Assembly (NCBI RefSeq): GCF_900156545.1 | Contig: NZ_FTNW01000001.1 | Location: forward strand, 62,001-126,000 | From: Aquipseudomonas alcaligenes | GTDB taxonomy: Bacteria; Pseudomonadota; Gammaproteobacteria; Pseudomonadales; Pseudomonadaceae | DNA: 64,000 bases | Reading direction: 5' to 3' | Shown: in pieces, positions 1 to 11,452 of the stretch | Numbering within the stretch: the first letter of the stretch is position 1 | Layout: every line of letters begins with the position of its first letter | Notes under the pieces: model-generated | What the model was told of the DNA's origin: nothing | Seen by the model: the letters and a program-made list of their open reading frames with translations, nothing else | The model's database searches: none | Position numbers and translations under genes: made by a program

Positions 1-221
1 CGCGCGAGGCACTGTCCACCCGCGAGCGCATGAGCGAGGTGCTGGAGCGCCTCAAGGGCAATGGCTTCGTACCGTTCGTCACGCTGTTCACGGTGGAGGA
101 GGGACGTCTGGGGGTGGTCGTCACCTTCATGGCGGTGCTCGAACTGATCAAGGAACAACTGGTGGAACTGGTGCAGAATGAGCCTTTCGCGCCTATCCAC
201 GTCCGTGCCCGAGCCGAATAG
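1..221 (+). CDS. scpA: Segregation and condensation protein A, C-terminal end (partial)
   Basis: The gene enters from the left edge and only about its last 72 codons are present. The visible part ends in a winged-helix-like stretch (VTFMAVLELIKEQLVELVQ), typical of the ScpA C terminus that contacts the SMC head. ScpA is the kleisin of the SMC-ScpAB condensin, which compacts and segregates the chromosome. The TAG stop touches the ATG of scpB with no gap, so the two are translationally linked. The identity rests mostly on this neighbour and the fit of the tail. Confidence 0.85.
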   Translation, partial: REALSTRERMSEVLERLKGNGFVPFVTLFTVEEGRLGVVVTFMAVLELIKEQLVELVQNEPFAPIHVRARAE

Positions 222-1007
222 ATGAACCTGAACGACCCCAAGGAACTCGCCTCCCTGCTCGAAGCCTGGCTGCTGGCCCTGGGCCGGCCGCTGTCGCTGG
301 AGCGCCTGGGCGAGCTGTTCGAGGAAGGCGAGCGGCCGGAGCCGGCGCAGATTCGCGAGGCTTTGGAGGTTTTGCGCCAATCCTGCGAGGGCCGTGCCTT
401 TGAACTCAAGGAAGTGGCCAGCGGCTACCGTCTGCAGGTTCGCGAGAAGTTCGCCCCCTGGGTCGGTCGGCTCTGGGAGGAGCGCCCACAGCGTTACTCG
501 CGCGCCATGCTGGAGACCCTGGCGCTGATCGCCTACCGCCAGCCGATCACCCGCGGCGAGATCGAGGACATCCGCGGCGTGGCGGTCAACAGCCAGATCA
601 TCAAGACCCTGCAGGAGCGCGACTGGATTCGCGTGGTCGGCTACCGCGACGTCCCCGGTCGGCCGGCCATGCTGGCCACCACCAAGGCGTTTCTCGACTA
701 CTTCAACCTCAAGAGCCTGGAAGAGCTGCCGCCCCTGGCCGCCCTGCGCGAACTGGAGCCGGAACCGATGCTGGCGCTGGACGACGACCTGCCGGTGCCG
801 CCTGGCTTGCAGGCGCGGGTGGATGCCGAACAGGGCGAGGAGGTGCCGGCCGAGCCGCGCGAGGAAACCAGCTTCCGCAGCCTGCTGGTCGAGCTGGACC
901 AGATGGAGCAGGGCCTGAAGACCGATTTCAGCGACTTGCCGCCGTCTGCCGACGACGCGGAAGAAGAGCAGGGCGAAACGCTGGATAGCGGCGAATCCCT
1001 GCATTGA
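222..1007 (+). CDS. scpB: Segregation and condensation protein B
   Basis: This 261-residue protein carries the two winged-helix domains of ScpB: one in roughly the first 80 residues and a second around residues 90-165, with the family signature near LETLALIAYRQPITRGEIE and IRGVAVNSQIIKTL. ScpB dimers bind the ScpA kleisin in the SMC-ScpAB condensin complex. After about residue 180 the protein becomes a long acidic Glu/Asp-rich tail, as in other pseudomonads and probably disordered. The start ATG directly follows the scpA stop. rluB lies downstream in the same direction, which is the usual context. Confidence 0.93.
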   Translation: MNLNDPKELASLLEAWLLALGRPLSLERLGELFEEGERPEPAQIREALEVLRQSCEGRAFELKEVASGYRLQVREKFAPWVGRLWEERPQRYSRAMLETLALIAYRQPITRGEIEDIRGVAVNSQIIKTLQERDWIRVVGYRDVPGRPAMLATTKAFLDYFNLKSLEELPPLAALRELEPEPMLALDDDLPVPPGLQARVDAEQGEEVPAEPREETSFRSLLVELDQMEQGLKTDFSDLPPSADDAEEEQGETLDSGESLH

Positions 1008-1084
1008 GGGCATTGAGACTTTCAATCCCGAGCTGAGGCCTTATCGGCCTAAGCTGGCGGCGCCTTCCCTGAGTGGTTGCCCTC

Positions 1085-1270
1085 ATGAGCAAGAACCCCT
1101 GCATCAAAGTCTGTGAGTTCGACGCCGACATCTGCCTCGGTTGCGGCCGCAGCAAGCGCGAGATCAAGGCCTGGAAGAAGCTCGGCAAGGCTGAGCGCGC
1201 GGGCGTGCTGGCCGAAGCCGCCATGCGCCTGCTGGCCCGGCAGGTGACCGGTCGGCGCAAGCGCCGCTGA
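1085..1270 (+). CDS. DUF1289 family small cysteine protein
   Basis: A 61-residue basic protein with four cysteines near the N terminus (positions 6, 10, 17 and 20, spaced C-x3-C-x6-C-x2-C), the hallmark of the DUF1289 (YdhL-type) family. The cysteines suggest binding of a metal or an Fe-S centre, but the function is not established. The C-terminal half is helical and rich in Arg and Lys. I chose the internal ATG at 1085 because it starts just before the conserved NPC motif; a GTG four codons upstream is possible. It lies between scpB and rluB in the same direction. Confidence 0.75.
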   Translation: MSKNPCIKVCEFDADICLGCGRSKREIKAWKKLGKAERAGVLAEAAMRLLARQVTGRRKRR

Positions 1271-1362
1271 GCGGGCTATAGTCAGTCAGCCGTGCGTGCT
1301 GTCGGCGATCCGCGTATGATGCGCGACCTTTTTCATCCTCAGTTACACCGGGAGGTGCCCAG

Positions 1363-2553
1363 ATGAGCGAATCCGAATTCGAACCCCGTCCCAGCGGCGA
1401 GAAGCTGCAGAAAGTCCTGGCCCGTGCCGGCCTCGGCTCGCGCCGTGACATCGAGCAGTGGATCACTGACGGCCGGGTCAAGGTCAACGGCGTGGTCGCC
1501 AGCCTCGGTGCCCGTGTCGAGCCGCGCGATGCCATCAGTGTCGATGGCCAGCTGCTCAAGCGCGAAGACATGCAGCAGACCGTACGCCGCGTGCTGATCT
1601 ACAACAAGCCGGAAGGCGAGATCTGCACCCGCGACGATCCGGAAGGCCGCCCCACCGTGTTCGACCGCCTGCCGCGGCCGAAAGAGGGGCGCTGGATCAA
1701 CATCGGTCGTCTGGACATCAACACCACCGGCCTGCTGCTGTTCACCACCGATGGCGAGCTGGCCAACCGCCTGATGCATCCCTCCTATGAAATGGACCGC
1801 GAGTACGCCGTGCGCGTGCGTGGCGAGGTCACCGAGGAGATGATCGAGCAGCTCAAGGCCGGCGTGATGCTGGAAGACGGCCCGGCCAAGTTCACCGATA
1901 TCAAGGAAGCGCCGGGTGGCGAAGGCTTCAACCGCTGGTTCCACTGTGTGGTGATGGAAGGCCGCAACCGCGAGGTGCGTCGCCTGTGGGAGTCCCAGGG
2001 CGTGGTGGTCAGCCGCCTCAAGCGCGTGCGTTTCGGTCCGGTGTTCATGACCTCCGACCTGCCCATGGGCCGCTGGCGCGAGATGGGGCAGCGCGAGCTG
2101 GATATCCTCAGCGAGGAGGTCGGCCTCAAGCCGATGGCCCTGCCGGCGATGAACGAGAAGATGCGCGACAAACTCGATCGCCTGCAGCGCAAGGCGGCCA
2201 GGCCGCTGGCGCGTGGCGAGCGGCCCAAGCGCGTATTGCGCCCGGCGAGCGAAGCTGGTGAGGCGCGGGTGGCGCGCGACGACACCGCGCGTGGCGAACG
2301 TGCCCCGCGTGGGCCGCGTAAGGACAGTGAACAGCGTGCGCCGCGAGCTCCGCGTCAGGAGTCCGGCGGTCGTCGCGAGGGTGGGCGGGGTACGCCGGTG
2401 GCCGAGCGTCCTTCCGAAGTGAACAAGAAGCGCACGCCGCGCCCGGCGAGCGAGACGAGCGAGCGTCCGGCCCGCAAGCCGCGCCCGGCGGCGCCCAGCA
2501 AGCGCCCGCCGGCCGGCGATGGCCAGCGACCTGGGTTCGGCCGCAAGCGCTGA
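1363..2553 (+). CDS. rluB: 23S rRNA pseudouridine synthase RluB
   Basis: Pseudouridine synthase of the RsuA/RluB family, which modifies 23S rRNA (position 2605 in E. coli numbering). An S4 RNA-binding domain covers about residues 11-70. The catalytic core follows with motif [12 protein letters not shown], whose Asp (about residue 118) is the expected nucleophile. Residues from about 265 to 396 form an Arg/Pro/Ala-rich low-complexity tail that is much longer than in E. coli and probably disordered and RNA-binding. The gene ends at a strong bidirectional terminator shared with the convergent diguanylate cyclase gene. Confidence 0.93.
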   Translation: MSESEFEPRPSGEKLQKVLARAGLGSRRDIEQWITDGRVKVNGVVASLGARVEPRDAISVDGQLLKREDMQQTVRRVLIYNKPEGEICTRDDPEGRPTVFDRLPRPKEGRWINIGRLDINTTGLLLFTTDGELANRLMHPSYEMDREYAVRVRGEVTEEMIEQLKAGVMLEDGPAKFTDIKEAPGGEGFNRWFHCVVMEGRNREVRRLWESQGVVVSRLKRVRFGPVFMTSDLPMGRWREMGQRELDILSEEVGLKPMALPAMNEKMRDKLDRLQRKAARPLARGERPKRVLRPASEAGEARVARDDTARGERAPRGPRKDSEQRAPRAPRQESGGRREGGRGTPVAERPSEVNKKRTPRPASETSERPARKPRPAAPSKRPPAGDGQRPGFGRKR

Positions 2554-2566
2554 TCGCCAGCCAATG

Positions 2567-2594
2567 AAAAAGGGGCTCCTTGGAGCCCCTTTTT
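2567..2594. terminator. Bidirectional rho-independent terminator
   Basis: An 8-bp perfect GC-rich stem (GGGGCTCC / GGAGCCCC, arms 2572-2579 and 2582-2589) has a very short loop. It is flanked by five A on the left and five T on the right, so it can terminate transcription from both sides. It sits 13 bp after the rluB stop and just beyond the end of the convergent GGDEF gene. Confidence 0.9.
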
Positions 2595-2609
2595 GTTGGC
2601 GGGTGTTTC

Positions 2610-3536
2610 TCAGCCAGCCATCGACAGGCGGTTGCGCCCTTCGCGCTTGGACACATACAGCGCATTGTCGGCCCGGCGCAACAGGCTCTCGGACGATTCG
2701 CCGGCGAGCAGCGTTGCACAGCCCAGGCTGATGGAGATTTCCAGGGCGCGACCTTCTTCCAGATGCTGCAGGCCAAGCACCGCCAGGCGCAGGCGTTCAC
2801 CGACCATCTGTGCAGCCTCGCGGCTGGTGTTGGACAGCAGTACCAGGAACTCCTCGCCACCGTAGCGGAACACCATGTCGATATTGCGCAGGCTGTCCTT
2901 GAGCACCGTGGCCACGGCTTTCAGCACTTCGTCGCCGGTGGCATGGCCGAAGCGGTCGTTGATGCTCTTGAAGTGGTCGATGTCGAGCATCAGTACCGAC
3001 AGCGGTTGCAGGTTGCGGCGCGCCAGGTCGACCTCGCGTTGCAGGGCCTGGTTCATGGCAATGCGGTTGCCGGTGTCGGTCAGCGGATCGCGCAGCGCGC
3101 TCTGTAGGGCGGCACGGTAGAGCAGGGCATTGCGCAGCGGGAACAGCAGGCTGGCCAGGAGCGATTCCAGCTGGCCCAGCTCGTCATCGCTGAAGCGCTG
3201 GTTGCGGCGGAAGGTCAGCTCGCCCAGGTATTCGCCTTCGTGGCTCAGGCGGTAGCCGGCCGAATGATTGGCGCGCTCGCCCAGTTCCAGACGCAGATCG
3301 CTCGCCGCCAGCTGGTAGCTGAGCGCATTCAGCGGCACCAGACGCTGCACTTCCTGGAAGAACAGGCCAAGGATGCGATCGACTTCCAGCGAGGTCTGCA
3401 GCTGCAGGCTGAGCTGCTGGCGTAGCTGGGCCAGGCTGACCGGCTTGAGCAAGCGCTGGCCGCGGCTGGCATAGCCGAGGCGTTGCAGCTTGGCGGCATC
3501 GAAATCGATGGTGTTGGAAGGGTTGTGAGGAACCAT
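2610..3536 (-). CDS. GGDEF diguanylate cyclase
   Basis: A 308-residue protein with no obvious membrane segment. Residues about 45-140 look like a GAF-type sensory region. The C-terminal GGDEF domain (about 145-305) has an intact active-site motif GGEEF at 226-230. An RxxD inhibitory site (RNID, 217-220) sits exactly five residues before it, so c-di-GMP feedback inhibition is expected. The predicted reaction is 2 GTP to cyclic di-GMP. There is no EAL or HD-GYP domain. The gene is monocistronic and convergent with rluB. A sigma54-like element lies about 45 bp upstream. Confidence 0.92.
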   Translation of the reverse strand: MVPHNPSNTIDFDAAKLQRLGYASRGQRLLKPVSLAQLRQQLSLQLQTSLEVDRILGLFFQEVQRLVPLNALSYQLAASDLRLELGERANHSAGYRLSHEGEYLGELTFRRNQRFSDDELGQLESLLASLLFPLRNALLYRAALQSALRDPLTDTGNRIAMNQALQREVDLARRNLQPLSVLMLDIDHFKSINDRFGHATGDEVLKAVATVLKDSLRNIDMVFRYGGEEFLVLLSNTSREAAQMVGERLRLAVLGLQHLEEGRALEISISLGCATLLAGESSESLLRRADNALYVSKREGRNRLSMAG

Positions 3537-3580
3537 GTAACTCGACCTCTGGCGCTGGGGCGCCCTGACAGTCGAGGTAT

Positions 3581-3596
3581 AGCGAGTTCTGTGCCA
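3581..3596 (-). promoter_or_regulatory. Candidate sigma54 (-24/-12) promoter of the diguanylate cyclase gene
   Basis: Read on the minus strand this is TGGCAC, five bases, then TCGCT. It matches the sigma54 consensus TGGCAC-N5-TTGCW with one mismatch and the correct GG-GC spacing. It lies 45-60 bp upstream of the start codon, a reasonable leader length. No enhancer site was identified. It could be chance, and a sigma70 -10-like TATACC overlaps the region. Confidence 0.35.
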
Positions 3597-3712
3597 GTTT
3601 TATAAAGTTCTTAAAAATCAAAGCATTAGGTTGGATATTGGGGTGTCTTCCGGCAAGAAGTTGCCGCTTCTTTGGCGCGGGTGCTGGCAATCTGATGCCT
3701 GCTGACGAGGGT

Positions 3713-3732
3713 GCCGCCGGAAAACCGGCGGC
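3713..3732 (-). terminator. GC-rich perfect hairpin after the SDR gene
   Basis: The sequence GCCGCCGG, AAAA, CCGGCGGC forms a perfect 8-bp stem with a 4-base loop, 13 bp beyond the stop of the minus-strand SDR gene. No T-run follows on either strand, so it is a weak or rho-assisted terminator, or an mRNA 3'-end stabiliser, rather than a classical intrinsic terminator. Confidence 0.45.
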
Positions 3733-3745
3733 GTGTCGTCTCGGC

Positions 3746-4486
3746 TTACTGGGCGTCAAACGCCTGGCCGTTGACACCGCGGCTGTCCGGCCCCATCAGG
3801 TACAGGTAGACCGGCATGATGGCTTCCGGCAGCGGGTTGCTCGCCGGGTTCTCACCCGGGTAGGCCTGGGCGCGCATGCTGGTGCGGGTGGCGCCGGGAT
3901 TGACGCTGTTGGCGCGTACCGGAGCGACGCCCTCCACTTCGTCGGCCAGGGTCTGCATCAGGCCCTCGGTGGCGAATTTGGACACGCCGTAAGCGCCCCA
4001 GTAGGCGCGGCCCTTGCGGCCGACGCTGCTGGAGGTGAATACCACGGACGCATCTTCAGACAGCTTGAGTAACGGCAGCAGGGTGCTGGTCAGCATGAAC
4101 ATGGCGTTGACGTTGACCTGCATGACGCGCATGAAGTTGTCGCCGGACAGCTGTTCCAGCGGCGTACGCGGCCCAATGATGGCGGCGTTGTGCAGCAGGC
4201 CGTCGAGGCGGCCGAACTCGGCCTCGATGGTGGCAGCCAGCTCGTCGTACTGGTGCGGCAGGGCGGTTTCCAGGTTGAACGGGATGACCACCGGCTGCGG
4301 GTGTCCGGCGGCGTCGATCTCGTCATACAGCTGGTTGAGGTTGCCCTCGGTCTTGCCCAGCAGCAGCACGGTGGCGCCGTGTGCGGCGAAGGTCTTGGCG
4401 GCGGCAGCACCGATGCCGCGACCGGCGCCGGTGACCAGGATCACACGGCCCTTGAGCAGGTCGGGGCGGGCTTGGTAGTCGAACAT
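3746..4486 (-). CDS. YciK-type short-chain dehydrogenase/reductase
   Basis: A 246-residue classical SDR. The Rossmann motif TGAGRGIG is at 19-26, the NNAG-like motif is HNAA near 99-102, and the catalytic YxxxK is at Tyr166/Lys170 with Ser about 152-154. It should be an NAD(P)-dependent oxidoreductase; the YciK family is conserved but its substrate is not settled. It is the upstream neighbour of mupP and ubiG on other Pseudomonas chromosomes, as here. All three point the same way and may be one transcript. Confidence is high for the family and low for the substrate. Confidence 0.88.
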   Translation of the reverse strand: MFDYQARPDLLKGRVILVTGAGRGIGAAAAKTFAAHGATVLLLGKTEGNLNQLYDEIDAAGHPQPVVIPFNLETALPHQYDELAATIEAEFGRLDGLLHNAAIIGPRTPLEQLSGDNFMRVMQVNVNAMFMLTSTLLPLLKLSEDASVVFTSSSVGRKGRAYWGAYGVSKFATEGLMQTLADEVEGVAPVRANSVNPGATRTSMRAQAYPGENPASNPLPEAIMPVYLYLMGPDSRGVNGQAFDAQ

Positions 4487-4540
4487 GGCTCGTATCTCGT
4501 CAATACACAGGTGGGGTTGAGCGCGGCGAAGCCCAGCGAC

Positions 4541-5212
4541 TCAGCAGCTGCAGAGCGCGCGATCCAGTACGGCGCGCAGCTCCAGGGGATGATCCACCAC
4601 CACGTCGGCGCCCCAGTGACGCGGGTTGTCCTCGGGGTGGATATAGCCGTAGGTGACGGCAGCGGTCTTGCAGCCGGCGGCGCGACCGGCCTCGATGTCG
4701 CGGGCATCGTCACCGACGAACAGCACGTCGCCGGGGGCGATGCCCATCTGCTCGCAAGCCAGCAGGAGCATGTCCGGGGACGGCTTGCTGCGCGGCACGT
4801 GGTCCGGACACACCAGTACGGCCGCGCGTTCGGCCAGGGCCAGCTGCTGCATGATCGGCGCAGCGAAGGTCACCGGCTTGTTGGTGGCTACGCCCCACAC
4901 AAGCCGCGAGGCCTCGATGTCGCCGAGCAGTTCGAGCATGCCGTCGTATGGCCGACTCAGTACCGCGCAGTGCTGCTGGTAGCGCTCGAGGAATTCCAGG
5001 CGCAGTGCCTCGAAGCCCTCGGCGCCGACCTCCAGGCCGAAGGTGACGGATACCATGGCGCGGGCGCCGCCGGAGACCACGTCGCGGATCAGTTGCTCGT
5101 CCAGTGGTGGCAGGTTGCGCGCGGCGCGCATGGCCTGGCACACGGCGACGAAGTCGGGGGCGGTATCCAGCAGGGTACCGTCCATGTCGAAGAGAACGGC
5201 TCGCAGTGCCAT
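4541..5212 (-). CDS. mupP: N-acetylmuramic acid 6-phosphate phosphatase MupP (HAD family)
   Basis: A 223-residue HAD-superfamily phosphatase. Motif I is DMDGT (Asp9 nucleophile, Asp11), motif II is the Thr/Asn near 110-111, motif III is Lys143 (RSKPSPD) and motif IV is GDDARDIE around 167-174. It resembles phosphoglycolate phosphatase, and older annotations call it Gph. In Pseudomonas the homologue beside ubiG is MupP, which dephosphorylates MurNAc-6-phosphate in the AnmK-MupP-AmgK-MurU peptidoglycan recycling route. I chose the internal ATG at 5212 because it starts at the HAD motif and lies just after the ubiG stop. Assignment to MupP rests on this context. Confidence 0.85.
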   Translation of the reverse strand: MALRAVLFDMDGTLLDTAPDFVAVCQAMRAARNLPPLDEQLIRDVVSGGARAMVSVTFGLEVGAEGFEALRLEFLERYQQHCAVLSRPYDGMLELLGDIEASRLVWGVATNKPVTFAAPIMQQLALAERAAVLVCPDHVPRSKPSPDMLLLACEQMGIAPGDVLFVGDDARDIEAGRAAGCKTAAVTYGYIHPEDNPRHWGADVVVDHPLELRAVLDRALCSC

Positions 5213-5217
5213 GCGCC

Positions 5218-5916
5218 TCAGTCCTCGCGCAGGGTCTGGATCATATAGTTGACGTCGACGTCCGCTTCCAGCTTGTAGCGCTTGGTCAGCGGGTTGTAGG
5301 TCAGGCCGATGATGTCCTGCACGTTCAGGCCGGCAGCACGGCTCCAGGCACCCAGCTCGGACGGGCGGATGAACTTCTTGAAGTCGTGGGTGCCGCGCGG
5401 CAGCAGGCGCATCACGTACTCGGCACCGATGATTGCGAACAGGTAGGCCTTGGGATTGCGGTTGATGGTGGAGAAGAACACCTGGCCACCCGGCTTGACC
5501 AGCCTGTGGCAGGCGCGGATGACCGAGGATGGGTCCGGTACGTGTTCGAGCATTTCCAGGCAGGTGACCACGTCGAACTGGCCAGGCATCTCCTCGGCCA
5601 GGGCCTCGGCGGTGATCTGCCGGTACTCCACGGCCACGCCGGACTCCAGCTGGTGCAGCTGGGCCACGGCCAGTGGCGCCTCGCCCATGTCGATGCCGGT
5701 CACGCTGGCGCCGCGCTGGGCCATCGACTCGCTGAGGATGCCGCCGCCGCAGCCGACGTCCAGCACCTTCTTGCCGGCCAGGCCAACACGCTCGTCGATC
5801 CAGTTGACGCGCAGCGGGTTGATGTCGTGCAGCGGCTTGAACTCGCTCTCGCGGTCCCACCAGCGGTGGGCGAGGGCTTCGAATTTGGCGATTTCGGCGT
5901 GGTCGACGTTGCTCAT
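5218..5916 (-). CDS. ubiG: Ubiquinone biosynthesis O-methyltransferase
   Basis: A 232-residue class I SAM-dependent methyltransferase, the usual UbiG length. The SAM-binding motif VLDVGCGGG is at 51-59, and the N terminus ([16 protein letters not shown]) is typical of UbiG. It performs both O-methylations of the ubiquinone ring at the membrane. I chose the ATG at 5916 because it restores the standard N terminus; codons upstream in the same frame do not look like UbiG. Its stop lies 5 bp before the mupP start, so the two are co-transcribed. Confidence 0.94.
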   Translation of the reverse strand: MSNVDHAEIAKFEALAHRWWDRESEFKPLHDINPLRVNWIDERVGLAGKKVLDVGCGGGILSESMAQRGASVTGIDMGEAPLAVAQLHQLESGVAVEYRQITAEALAEEMPGQFDVVTCLEMLEHVPDPSSVIRACHRLVKPGGQVFFSTINRNPKAYLFAIIGAEYVMRLLPRGTHDFKKFIRPSELGAWSRAAGLNVQDIIGLTYNPLTKRYKLEADVDVNYMIQTLRED

Positions 5917-5953
5917 GGTGTGCTCTTGAAAATAAAGGGTCTCGAAAACGAAC

Positions 5954-7282
5954 TCAGCATTTGCCGGCGATGCGCTCGCCCCAGGCGCGGGCATTGGCGA
6001 CGATGCGCTGCTCGTCCAGGCGCGTCAGACGCCCGTCATCGAGCAGCTGCTTGCCGCCGACCCAGAGATGTTTCACGCAGCTGCGGCTGCCGGCGTAGAC
6101 CAGTTGCGACACCGGATCGTAGACCGGTTGCTGGGCCAGGCCGGACAGGTCGAAGGCGACCAGATCGGCCAACTTGCCCAGTTCCAGCGAGCCGGTGCTT
6201 TCGTCCAGGCCCAGGGCGCGGGCGCCGTTGAGGGTGGCCATGCGCAGCGCCGCGTGGGCGCTGAGGGCGGTGGCACTGCCGGCCACGGCCTTGGCCAGCA
6301 GGGCGGCAGTACGGGTTTCGCCGAGCAGGTCCAGATCGTTGTTGCTGGCCGCGCCATCGGTGCCGACCGCCACGTTGACACCGGCCTGCCAGAGCTTCTC
6401 AACCGGGCAGAAGCCGCTAGCCAGCTTGAGGTTGGACTCGGGGCAGTGGATCACGCTGCTGTTGCTGGCCACCAGCAGTTCCAGGTCAGCCTCGTCGATC
6501 TGGGTCATGTGCACGGCCTGGAAGCGCGGGCCGAGCAGGCCCAGGCTGGCCAGACGCTGCAGTGGGCGCACGCCGTGCAGTTCCAGGCTCTGCTGCACCT
6601 CGAAGGCGGTCTCGTGGACATGCATGTGGATGCCGGCATCCAGCTCCTCGGCGAGCATCAGCACCTGCTGCAGCTTGTCGTCGCTGACCGAGTAGGGTGC
6701 GTGGGGGCCGAAGGCTACCTTGATGCGCGGGTGCTGCTTGAGGTCGTCGAACAGGCGCAGGCCCTTGCGCAGGGCTTCCTCGGCGTCGCGCGCGCCAGGG
6801 GTGGGGAAGTCCAGCACCGGAATGGTCAGCTGAGCGCGGATGCCGCTCTTGTGCACCAGCTCGCTGGCCACTTCCGGGAAGAAATACATGTCGGAGAAGC
6901 AGCTGACGCCGCCCTTGAGCTGCTCGGCGATGGCCAGCTCGGTGCCGTCGCGGACGAACGCTTCGTCGACCCACTTGGCCTCGGCGGGCCAGATGTGGTC
7001 CTGCAGCCAGTTCATCAGCGGCAGATCGTCGGCCAGGCCGCGGAACAGGGTCATGGCGGCGTGGCCGTGGGCGTTGACCAGGCCGGGGGTGAGCACGCAG
7101 TTCGGCAGCTCGCGCACTTGCGTGGCCGGATGGCGCAGCGCCTCGGCGCGCGCAGCGATCAGGGCGATACGGCCGTCGCGAATGCCCAGGCCGTGCTCGC
7201 GCAACACCACGCCGGCGGGCTCGATGGGCACCAGCCAGGAGGGCAGGAGCAACAGATCGAGCGGCTGGCGCGGTTCGGGCAT
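5954..7282 (-). CDS. TRZ/ATZ-family amidohydrolase, probable 5'-methylthioadenosine deaminase
   Basis: A 442-residue metal-dependent amidohydrolase. The metal-binding HxH is His72/His74 (VNAHGHAAM), with further metal ligands near HMHVHE and [10 protein letters not shown]. In P. aeruginosa the homologue at this locus deaminates methylthioadenosine to methylthioinosine, an alternative salvage route for the MTA released by polyamine and homoserine-lactone synthesis. It is divergent from mtnA, which acts later in the same salvage pathway, and this supports the assignment. Deamination of S-adenosylhomocysteine is a known alternative in the family. A TATACT -10-like box lies 33-38 bp upstream. Confidence 0.85.
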   Translation of the reverse strand: MPEPRQPLDLLLLPSWLVPIEPAGVVLREHGLGIRDGRIALIAARAEALRHPATQVRELPNCVLTPGLVNAHGHAAMTLFRGLADDLPLMNWLQDHIWPAEAKWVDEAFVRDGTELAIAEQLKGGVSCFSDMYFFPEVASELVHKSGIRAQLTIPVLDFPTPGARDAEEALRKGLRLFDDLKQHPRIKVAFGPHAPYSVSDDKLQQVLMLAEELDAGIHMHVHETAFEVQQSLELHGVRPLQRLASLGLLGPRFQAVHMTQIDEADLELLVASNSSVIHCPESNLKLASGFCPVEKLWQAGVNVAVGTDGAASNNDLDLLGETRTAALLAKAVAGSATALSAHAALRMATLNGARALGLDESTGSLELGKLADLVAFDLSGLAQQPVYDPVSQLVYAGSRSCVKHLWVGGKQLLDDGRLTRLDEQRIVANARAWGERIAGKC

Positions 7283-7346
7283 GGCATTTGTCCGTATAAA
7301 TGAGGAGTCGCGGCAGTATAACTGAGCCTTGGAGAGGGCGGCTCGC

Positions 7347-7352
7347 TATAAT
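7347..7352 (+). promoter_or_regulatory. TATAAT -10 box of mtnA
   Basis: A perfect TATAAT hexamer lies 33 bp upstream of the mtnA ATG in the 102-bp divergent intergenic region. No good -35 box stands at the right distance, so an activator or another -35 variant may be used. Confidence 0.5.
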
Positions 7353-7384
7353 CCGCTGCTTTTCGTTTCGGCGTTGGGGATGTC

Positions 7385-8461
7385 ATGCGCGACAAACTGT
7401 TGGCGGCAGAGAAGGTAAAGGCCATTGAATGGCGCGATGGCAAGTTGGGATTGCTGGACCAGCGCGTGCTGCCGCGCGAAGAAACCTGGCTGACCTACGA
7501 TTCGGCGGCCGGCGTGGCCGAGGCCATCCGCAGCATGGTGGTACGCGGGGCGCCGGCCATCGGCATCGCCGCCGCTTTCGGCCTGGTGCTGGGCGCGCGG
7601 GCACGCCTGGCCGCCGGTGGCGACTGGCAGGCGGCGCTGGAGGAGGACTTCAAGGTGTTGGCCGAGTCGCGGCCGACCGCCGTCAACCTGTTCTGGGCTC
7701 TGGATCGCATGCGTGAGCGCCTGCAGCGCCTCAAGGCGGGCGAGGATGTGCTGGCAGCCCTGGAAGTCGAGGCGCAGGGCATCTTTGACAGTGATCGCGA
7801 AGCCAACCTGACCATGGCGCAGCTCGGCCTTGAGCTGATCCGCAAGCATCAGGACGGCCCGCAGAAGCTGTTGACTCACTGCAACACCGGTGCCCTGGCG
7901 ACCGGGGGCTTCGGCACCGCGCTCGGCGTGATCCGCGCCGCCCACCTGGCCGGGCTGGTCGAGCGGGTGTTCGCCGACGAGACCCGGCCCTGGTTGCAGG
8001 GCTCGCGCCTGACCGCCTGGGAGCTGGCGGGCGAGGGGGTGCCGGTCAGCCTGAACGCCGACTCCGCCGCTGCGCACCTGATGAAGACCGAGGGCATCAC
8101 CTGGGTCATAGTCGGCGCCGACCGCATCACCGCCAATGGCGATGTGGCCAACAAGATCGGCACCTACCAGCTGGCGGTCAACGCCATGCACCACGGCGTG
8201 CGCTTCATGGTGGTGGCGCCCAGTTCGACCATCGACATGAGTCTGGAAGATGGCGAGGACATCCCGATCGAGGAGCGCGACGGTCGCGAGCTGCTGGATG
8301 TCGGCGGCCAGCGCATCGCCGCCGAGGTGCACGCGGTCAATCCGGTGTTCGATGTGACGCCGGCCGACCTGATCGACGCGATCGTCACCGAAAAGGGCGT
8401 AGTCGAGCGGCCGGATGCGGCGAAAATGGCGCAGCTGATGTGTCGCAAGCGCTTGCATTGA
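7385..8461 (+). CDS. mtnA: S-methyl-5-thioribose-1-phosphate isomerase
   Basis: A 358-residue protein of the eIF2B-like MtnA family, which converts methylthioribose-1-phosphate to methylthioribulose-1-phosphate in methionine salvage. The catalytic Cys166 ([10 protein letters not shown]) and Asp246 ([11 protein letters not shown]) are present, and so is the RGAPAIG motif near 54-60. The gene stands opposite the probable MTA deaminase, so the small intergenic region likely controls two steps of one pathway. The next gene is gyrA, in the same direction but separated by a 224-bp leader region. Confidence 0.95.
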   Translation: MRDKLLAAEKVKAIEWRDGKLGLLDQRVLPREETWLTYDSAAGVAEAIRSMVVRGAPAIGIAAAFGLVLGARARLAAGGDWQAALEEDFKVLAESRPTAVNLFWALDRMRERLQRLKAGEDVLAALEVEAQGIFDSDREANLTMAQLGLELIRKHQDGPQKLLTHCNTGALATGGFGTALGVIRAAHLAGLVERVFADETRPWLQGSRLTAWELAGEGVPVSLNADSAAAHLMKTEGITWVIVGADRITANGDVANKIGTYQLAVNAMHHGVRFMVVAPSSTIDMSLEDGEDIPIEERDGRELLDVGGQRIAAEVHAVNPVFDVTPADLIDAIVTEKGVVERPDAAKMAQLMCRKRLH

Positions 8462-8530
8462 GTCCTGTGGCCCGGCGCCCGGCGGGGTAGGTCTGGGCGG
8501 GTGACTGTGGTAAGCTCCGGCAGTTCTCGG

Positions 8531-8616
8531 GTGGCCCCGTGCGGGCCGCTCCAATAGCGCCAATAACCGACTTAACTCGTTGATTTGTCGTGAGTCGCCG
8601 CCAAGCAGGGGCGACT
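8531..8616 (+). other. Structured gyrA leader with two hairpins
   Basis: Two potential stem-loops lie in the 224-bp gap before gyrA. One pairs GTGGCCC (8531-8537) with GGGCCGC (8543-8549) over a 5-base loop, with one G-U pair. The other pairs AGTCGCC (8593-8599) perfectly with GGCGACT (8610-8616) over a 10-base loop. Neither has a T-run. They could be the mtnA transcript end, a structured 5' leader of gyrA, or chance in GC-rich DNA. Confidence 0.4.
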
Positions 8617-8685
8617 ACGGCGGACTCCGGTCTGACCCAGGAAGGGTACGACGGGGTTTCACCAGAATAAGGAACCAGGCTTCTC

Positions 8686-11442
<2,757 letters not shown>

Positions 11443-11452
11443 GAGAGTCGAA

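Noticed and set aside
4541..5860. 439-codon reading of mupP with an N-terminal extension
   Set aside because: The extra 216 codons are antisense-like frame shadow across ubiG; the HAD protein starts cleanly at 5212.
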